A stretch of 26,449 nt of DNA, from assembly GCA_000432255.1 (NCBI GenBank), contig HF989910.1, positions 18,315-44,763 of the forward strand. Reading direction: 5' to 3'. A program made the position numbers and the translations under genes. The stretch's first letter is position 1. Each line of letters opens with the position of its first letter. Shown in pieces: positions 23,744 through 26,449 of the stretch. Source of the stretch: Acholeplasma sp. CAG:878 (GTDB taxonomy: Bacteria > Bacillota_I > Bacilli_A > RF39 > UBA660). The notes under the pieces are model-generated. The model worked only from the letters and a program-made list of their open reading frames with translations, was not told where the DNA came from and did not search any database.

Positions 23744-25879
23744 TTATACCTCTTTTAATGAAAGTGATACTTTATTTTTTTCTAGATTAATCTCACTTAC
23801 ATAACAATCAACAATATCACCAACACTTACAACTTCCATTGGGTGTTTGATATATTTATCAGTCAATTTTGATATATGCGCTAATCCATCATTTTTAAGT
23901 CCAATATCAATAAAAACACCAAAATCAACAACATTTCTAACTGTTCCTTGCAATTTCATTCCAACTTTTAAATCTTCAATATGAAGAATGTCACTTTTTA
24001 AAAGTGGCTTTGGCATTGAATCTCTTGGGTCCCTATTTGGTTTTTTCAAACATTCAATAATATCTTCCAAAGTATATTTATCAGTATTCAATAGTTTAGC
24101 ATAATCACCTAAATCAATATTTAGTTTACTATTAAAATCTTCTGTTCCCATATCTTTTAGAGATAAATTAAGTTCATCTAATAACTTTAACGTTAAATTA
24201 TAACTTTCAGGATGAATCGAAGTTACATCTAACATATTATCTCCTTCTGTAACTCTTAAAAAACCAATCGATTGTTCATAAGTTTTACTAGATAATATTT
24301 TTTTTACTTCTAAACGATTTTTAAATCTTTTCTTATTTCTTTCTTCTATTATTTTAGAAATATTTTTTTTAGTAATTCCTGATACATATTTAAATAAAGA
24401 TGGACTTGCTGTATTTATATCAACTCCTACTTTATTAACTGCACTACTTACTACAAAATCAAGTGATTCAGTTAATTTTTTATTATTAACATCGTGTTGG
24501 TATAAACCCACACCAATACTTTCAGGTTCGATTTTAACTAACTCTGATAGTGGGTCTTGTAGTCTTCTTCCAATACTAATCGCACTTCTTTTCTCGACAG
24601 TTAAAGTAGGAAACTCTTCGATTGCAATTTTGCTTGCTGAATAAACACTAGCTCCAGCTTCACTAACAATTATATATTCTACCTTTCTTTTTGAATCTTT
24701 TATAACATCAGCTATAAATGCTTCACTTTCTCTCGATGCGGTTCCATTTCCGATGGCTATTATATCAATATTATATTGATTAATTAAATCTAAAACTGTT
24801 TTTTTAGCTTCCTCATATTTATTTACTGGTTCATGAGGATAGATTACCTCTATTTTTAAAGTTTGCCCTGTGCTATCTAAAACAGCTAATTTACAACCAG
24901 TTCTATATGCTGGGTCAAAACCTAAAACTACCTTTTGTTTCATTGGAGGTTGAAGTAATAATTTTTCTAAATTTTTACTAAAATTATCAATTGCAACTAT
25001 TTCTCCTTTTTCGGTTAATTCACTTCTAATCTCTCTTTCAACACTTGGAAAAATCAATCTTTTATATGAATCTTTTATAGCATCAAATACTATATTACAT
25101 ACAAATGACTTTTCATTTTTTATTAATTTTTTACTTAAATAATCTAATATTTCATCTTCATCTACAACAATACTAACATTTATTATTTTTTCTTTTTCAG
25201 CTCTATTAATTGCTAAAATACGATGAGGTTTAATTTCTTTTACTTTTTCACTATAATCATAATACATTTCATATGTTTTTTGTAAATCTATAGAATCTTT
25301 TTTCTTTTTCGTTGTAATAATACCATTTTTATATATATAACTTCTCATCCATTTACGATAATTTGCATTATCACTAATCCATTCAGCGATAATATAACTT
25401 GCTCCTAATAAAGCATTATTACTATCAACTACTTTTTCATTTATATATGGTTTTGTTAAATCATCTAAATTACCAGTAATAGGAAAACTCATTATTTTTT
25501 TTGCTAATGGTTCTAACCCATTATTAATAGCATCTGTTGCCTTTGTTTTTTTCTTTTCCTTGTATGGTCTATATAAATCCTCAATTTCAACTAGTTTTTT
25601 AGCATTTAATATTTGTTGTTTTAATTCTTCATTTAATAAACCTTTTTCATCAATAAGTCTTATAACATCTTCTTTTCTCTTTAATAGATTAACTTGATAT
25701 TCATATTTTTCACTTATTGCTCTTATTTCTTCTTCATTTAACGCTCCAGTTGCTTCTTTTCTATATCTTGCGATAAAAGGAACGGTATTTCCATCCATCA
25801 ACAATTTTAATGTAGCTTCAACTTGATTCGGTTTTATACCTAATTCATTACTTGTAGTTATAATTATTTCTTTATTCAT
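23744..25879 (-). CDS. tex: Tex-family S1 RNA-binding transcription accessory protein
   Basis: 711 residues, the usual size for Tex, a nucleic-acid-binding factor related to the core of eukaryotic Spt6. In order, it has an N-terminal helical Tex domain (about 1-190) and a YqgF/RNase H-like domain (about 315-440, 'VVLGFDPAYRTGCKLAVLD', 'IGNGTASRESEAF'). Helix-hairpin-helix repeats (about 475-560, 'VGVDINTASPSLFKYVSGI') precede a C-terminal S1 domain (about 638-708, 'GTVRNVVDFGVFIDIGLKND', 'GLAHIS'). The ATG at 25879 has SD AGGAGAG and a good promoter 20-50 nt upstream. It leads a two-gene unit with the lipoprotein. Confidence 0.96.
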   Translation of the reverse strand: MNKEIIITTSNELGIKPNQVEATLKLLMDGNTVPFIARYRKEATGALNEEEIRAISEKYEYQVNLLKRKEDVIRLIDEKGLLNEELKQQILNAKKLVEIEDLYRPYKEKKKTKATDAINNGLEPLAKKIMSFPITGNLDDLTKPYINEKVVDSNNALLGASYIIAEWISDNANYRKWMRSYIYKNGIITTKKKKDSIDLQKTYEMYYDYSEKVKEIKPHRILAINRAEKEKIINVSIVVDEDEILDYLSKKLIKNEKSFVCNIVFDAIKDSYKRLIFPSVEREIRSELTEKGEIVAIDNFSKNLEKLLLQPPMKQKVVLGFDPAYRTGCKLAVLDSTGQTLKIEVIYPHEPVNKYEEAKKTVLDLINQYNIDIIAIGNGTASRESEAFIADVIKDSKRKVEYIIVSEAGASVYSASKIAIEEFPTLTVEKRSAISIGRRLQDPLSELVKIEPESIGVGLYQHDVNNKKLTESLDFVVSSAVNKVGVDINTASPSLFKYVSGITKKNISKIIEERNKKRFKNRLEVKKILSSKTYEQSIGFLRVTEGDNMLDVTSIHPESYNLTLKLLDELNLSLKDMGTEDFNSKLNIDLGDYAKLLNTDKYTLEDIIECLKKPNRDPRDSMPKPLLKSDILHIEDLKVGMKLQGTVRNVVDFGVFIDIGLKNDGLAHISKLTDKYIKHPMEVVSVGDIVDCYVSEINLEKNKVSLSLKEV

Positions 25880-25897
25880 TATTCACTCTCCTAAATA

Positions 25898-25926
25898 ATT
25901 TTAACATTTATGTCGAAATTTATCAA
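25898..25926 (-). promoter_or_regulatory. Promoter of tex
   Basis: On the minus strand the -35 is TTGATA (25926-25921), the spacer is 17 nt, and the -10 is TAAAAT (25903-25898) preceded by TGT, giving an extended -10. The SD of tex follows directly. Confidence 0.7.
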
Positions 25927-25934
25927 TAAATGTC

Positions 25935-25963
25935 TTTACAAAATAAAATTTTTATGTTATTAT
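25935..25963 (+). promoter_or_regulatory. Promoter of a plus-strand small RNA
   Basis: The -35 is TTTACA (25935-25940), the spacer is 17 nt and the -10 is TATTAT (25958-25963) with TG one base before it. It is back-to-back with the tex promoter and points at a short structured transcript. Confidence 0.65.
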
Positions 25964-25969
25964 TATATT

Positions 25970-26054
25970 GTCAAGCAGAAATGTTTGGCGTATTGCCGAA
26001 AAAGTCCGTTTAGTCGGATTTGTCTAACTATTTTATATAGTTAGACATTTTTTT
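25970..26054 (+). ncRNA. Candidate 85-nt small RNA with three hairpins
   Basis: It begins about 7 nt after a sound promoter and ends at a strong terminator, with no room for a gene. Hairpin 1 is TTTGGC/GCCGAA (25984-25989 and 25995-26000). Hairpin 2 is AGTCCG/CGGATT (26003-26008 and 26015-26020). Hairpin 3 is the terminator. The unpaired 5' segment (CAAGCAGAAATG) could be a seed for target pairing. I do not recognise a known RNA family. No plus-strand gene lies downstream in the window, so a riboswitch-type leader is unlikely. The RNA converges on the mini-unit at 26065-26196. Confidence 0.55.
26021..26054 (+). terminator. Strong intrinsic terminator of the small RNA
   Basis: The 11-bp stem TGTCTAACTAT (26021-26031) / ATAGTTAGACA (26037-26047), with loop TTTAT, is followed by T7. 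Confidence 0.93.
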
Positions 26055-26064
26055 GTTTTAAATT

Positions 26065-26096
26065 AAAAAAACTGTTAGAAATTAACTTCATAACAG
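26065..26096 (-). terminator. Intrinsic terminator of the minus-strand mini-unit
   Basis: On the minus strand CTGTTA-(T)-GAA pairs with TTC-TAACAG, followed by T7 (26071-26065). It faces the small RNA's terminator across about 10 nt, so the two transcripts converge tail to tail. Confidence 0.8.
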
Positions 26097-26177
26097 CTTA
26101 TTTTGAAGATAAAACCGCCCTAGTAGAATAATAATTACTAGCACCACCATTAACACCATTAAAATAAAATATACCAT
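26088..26177 (-). CDS. 29-codon hydrophobic mini-ORF with promoter and SD
   Basis: The ATG at 26177 lies 8 nt after a good SD (AAGGAG, 26191-26186). The predicted peptide begins MVYFILMVLMVVLVIII and ends in a short basic/polar tail (GRFYLQNKLL), forming one membrane helix. Its TGA lies within the terminator stem. Its size and shape resemble type I toxin peptides, but it occupies a different frame of a remnant lectin-tail sequence and may be fortuitous. No homolog is recognised. Confidence 0.3.
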   Translation of the reverse strand: MVYFILMVLMVVLVIIILLGRFYLQNKLL

Positions 26178-26187
26178 CTAAACCACT
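26098..26187 (-). pseudogene. AT-rich remnant of a C-type-lectin-like protein 3' end
   Basis: The frame ending in TAA at 26098 reads 'GIFYFNGVNGG' and then 'STRAVLSSK'. This parallels the end of the gene at 26270 ('GVFNFNKGVGGGG', 'SARAVLSAQ'). It lacks a start and the upstream domain. In another frame just upstream, 'EWFR' (26190-26179) resembles the WF-x-R motif of the intact copy, suggesting an internal deletion. Base composition is host-like, unlike the GC-rich copy next to it. Confidence 0.6.
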
Positions 26188-26202
26188 CCTTATTCTCATT
26201 TA

Positions 26203-26231
26203 ATTATACAATAAATGTTTATTTTTAGCAA
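26203..26231 (-). promoter_or_regulatory. Promoter of the minus-strand mini-unit
   Basis: On the minus strand the -35 is TTGCTA (26231-26226), the spacer is exactly 17 nt and the -10 is TATAAT (26208-26203). It sits between the lectin gene's terminator and the mini-ORF SD, and RNA would begin near 26196. Confidence 0.65.
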
Positions 26232-26232
26232 T

Positions 26233-26262
26233 ATTAAAACTGATAAAATAAATTATCAGTTT
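26233..26262 (-). terminator. Terminator hairpin after the lectin-like gene
   Basis: AAACTGATAA/TTATCAGTTT forms a 10-bp stem (26237-26246 and 26253-26262) with an AATAAA loop, followed on the minus strand by T4-A-A. It lies 8 nt after the stop codon. Confidence 0.75.
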
Positions 26263-26269
26263 GCATTTG

Positions 26270-26449
26270 TTATTGAGCGGACAACACAGCACGCGCCGAG
26301 CTGTCACTGCCGCCACCACCAACGCCTTTGTTGAAGTTGAACACTCCTGCATGAGTACCATTGCTATAGAAGCCCCCGCGAAGGAACCAAGAGTAGCTAG
26401 AGCTCGGGAAGTACGCGTAATCTGAATACCATCCACCAGTATTACTTCC
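26270..26449 (-). CDS. C-terminal end of a C-type-lectin-fold protein, DGR variable-region-like (5' part beyond window)
   Basis: Only the last 59 codons are in view, ending in TAA at 26270. The peptide contains 'SWFLRGGFYSNGTHAGVFNF' and ends 'RAVLSAQ'. The W-F-x-R-G-G, S-N-G-x-x-A-G-V-F and R-x-V-L pattern is that of C-type-lectin/formylglycine-enzyme-fold tails that often serve as diversity-generating-retroelement targets and phage or surface adhesins. The coding strand is poor in A and about half GC, against about a quarter in the rest of the window. Many codons at likely variable positions end in C or T (TTC, CTT, CGC, GGC, AGC, TAC), as expected when AAY codons of a template are mutated at adenines. 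No reverse transcriptase or template repeat is in the window. Confidence 0.75.
   Translation of the reverse strand, partial: GSNTGGWYSDYAYFPSSSYSWFLRGGFYSNGTHAGVFNFNKGVGGGGSDSSARAVLSAQ

Noticed and set aside
26200..26436. 78-codon minus-strand frame over the lectin tail
   Set aside because: It is a shadow of the lectin-tail frame. Its length comes from local GC richness, it lacks an SD, and its residues show no domain pattern.
1..26449. CRISPR array, tRNA, rRNA or IS transposase
   Set aside because: No regularly spaced repeats, cloverleaf sequences, rRNA segments or transposase motifs were seen on either strand by eye.

Overview
The window is a very AT-rich bacterial chromosome segment (roughly a quarter GC by eye) with Shine-Dalgarno starts and a linked dnaG-rpoD pair. 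It also encodes a peptidoglycan hydrolase, teichoic-acid-type polymerases and a dlt-like acylation cassette. This fits an uncultured low-GC Gram-positive lineage of the Bacilli/RF39/Erysipelotrichia kind, probably from a gut; that placement is inference. TGA is a genuine stop here: it ends the genes at 508, 6538 and 7002, so mycoplasma-type recoding is excluded.

Region 1 (1-11343, all minus strand) is one long envelope-polymer operon read right to left. It opens with a dlt-like O-acylation module: an adenylation enzyme, a carrier protein, an MBOAT acyltransferase, a DltD-like SGNH protein and an Sfp-type phosphopantetheinyl transferase. Four CDP-glycerol glycerophosphotransferase-family genes follow (one fused to a GT4 glycosyltransferase), then a membrane-anchored propeller-like protein cut by the window edge. 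The genes abut or overlap almost throughout. The module plausibly builds a poly(polyol-phosphate) surface polymer and esterifies it. The adenylation enzyme lacks the usual alpha-amino-binding Asp and the DltA Cys, so the acyl group may not be D-alanine.

Region 2 (11344-16956) holds a divergent promoter region with a C8 homopolymer, then gpsA on the plus strand. Converging on it is a two-gene minus operon: a dockerin-bearing SH3/glucosaminidase autolysin followed by a membrane-anchored protein with a cohesin-like domain. A plus-strand CDP-alcohol phosphatidyltransferase comes next.

Region 3 (16957-25879) is mostly housekeeping: rpoD overlapping dnaG, a small DUF6512-like membrane protein, comEC overlapping comEA (DNA uptake), a lipoprotein and tex. 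Between the convergent DUF6512-like gene and comEC lies an unrecognised three-helix RNA-like element.

Region 4 (25880-26449) is the most unusual. A promoter drives a terminator-ended small RNA on the plus strand. Facing it is a miniature minus-strand unit (promoter, SD, 29-codon hydrophobic ORF, terminator) lying over an AT-rich remnant of a C-type-lectin-like protein tail. At the edge is the GC-rich 3' end of a gene whose tail has the W-F-x-R-G-G / AGVF pattern typical of variable regions diversified by diversity-generating retroelements. No reverse transcriptase or template repeat is in view. No tRNA, rRNA, CRISPR array or transposase gene was found.
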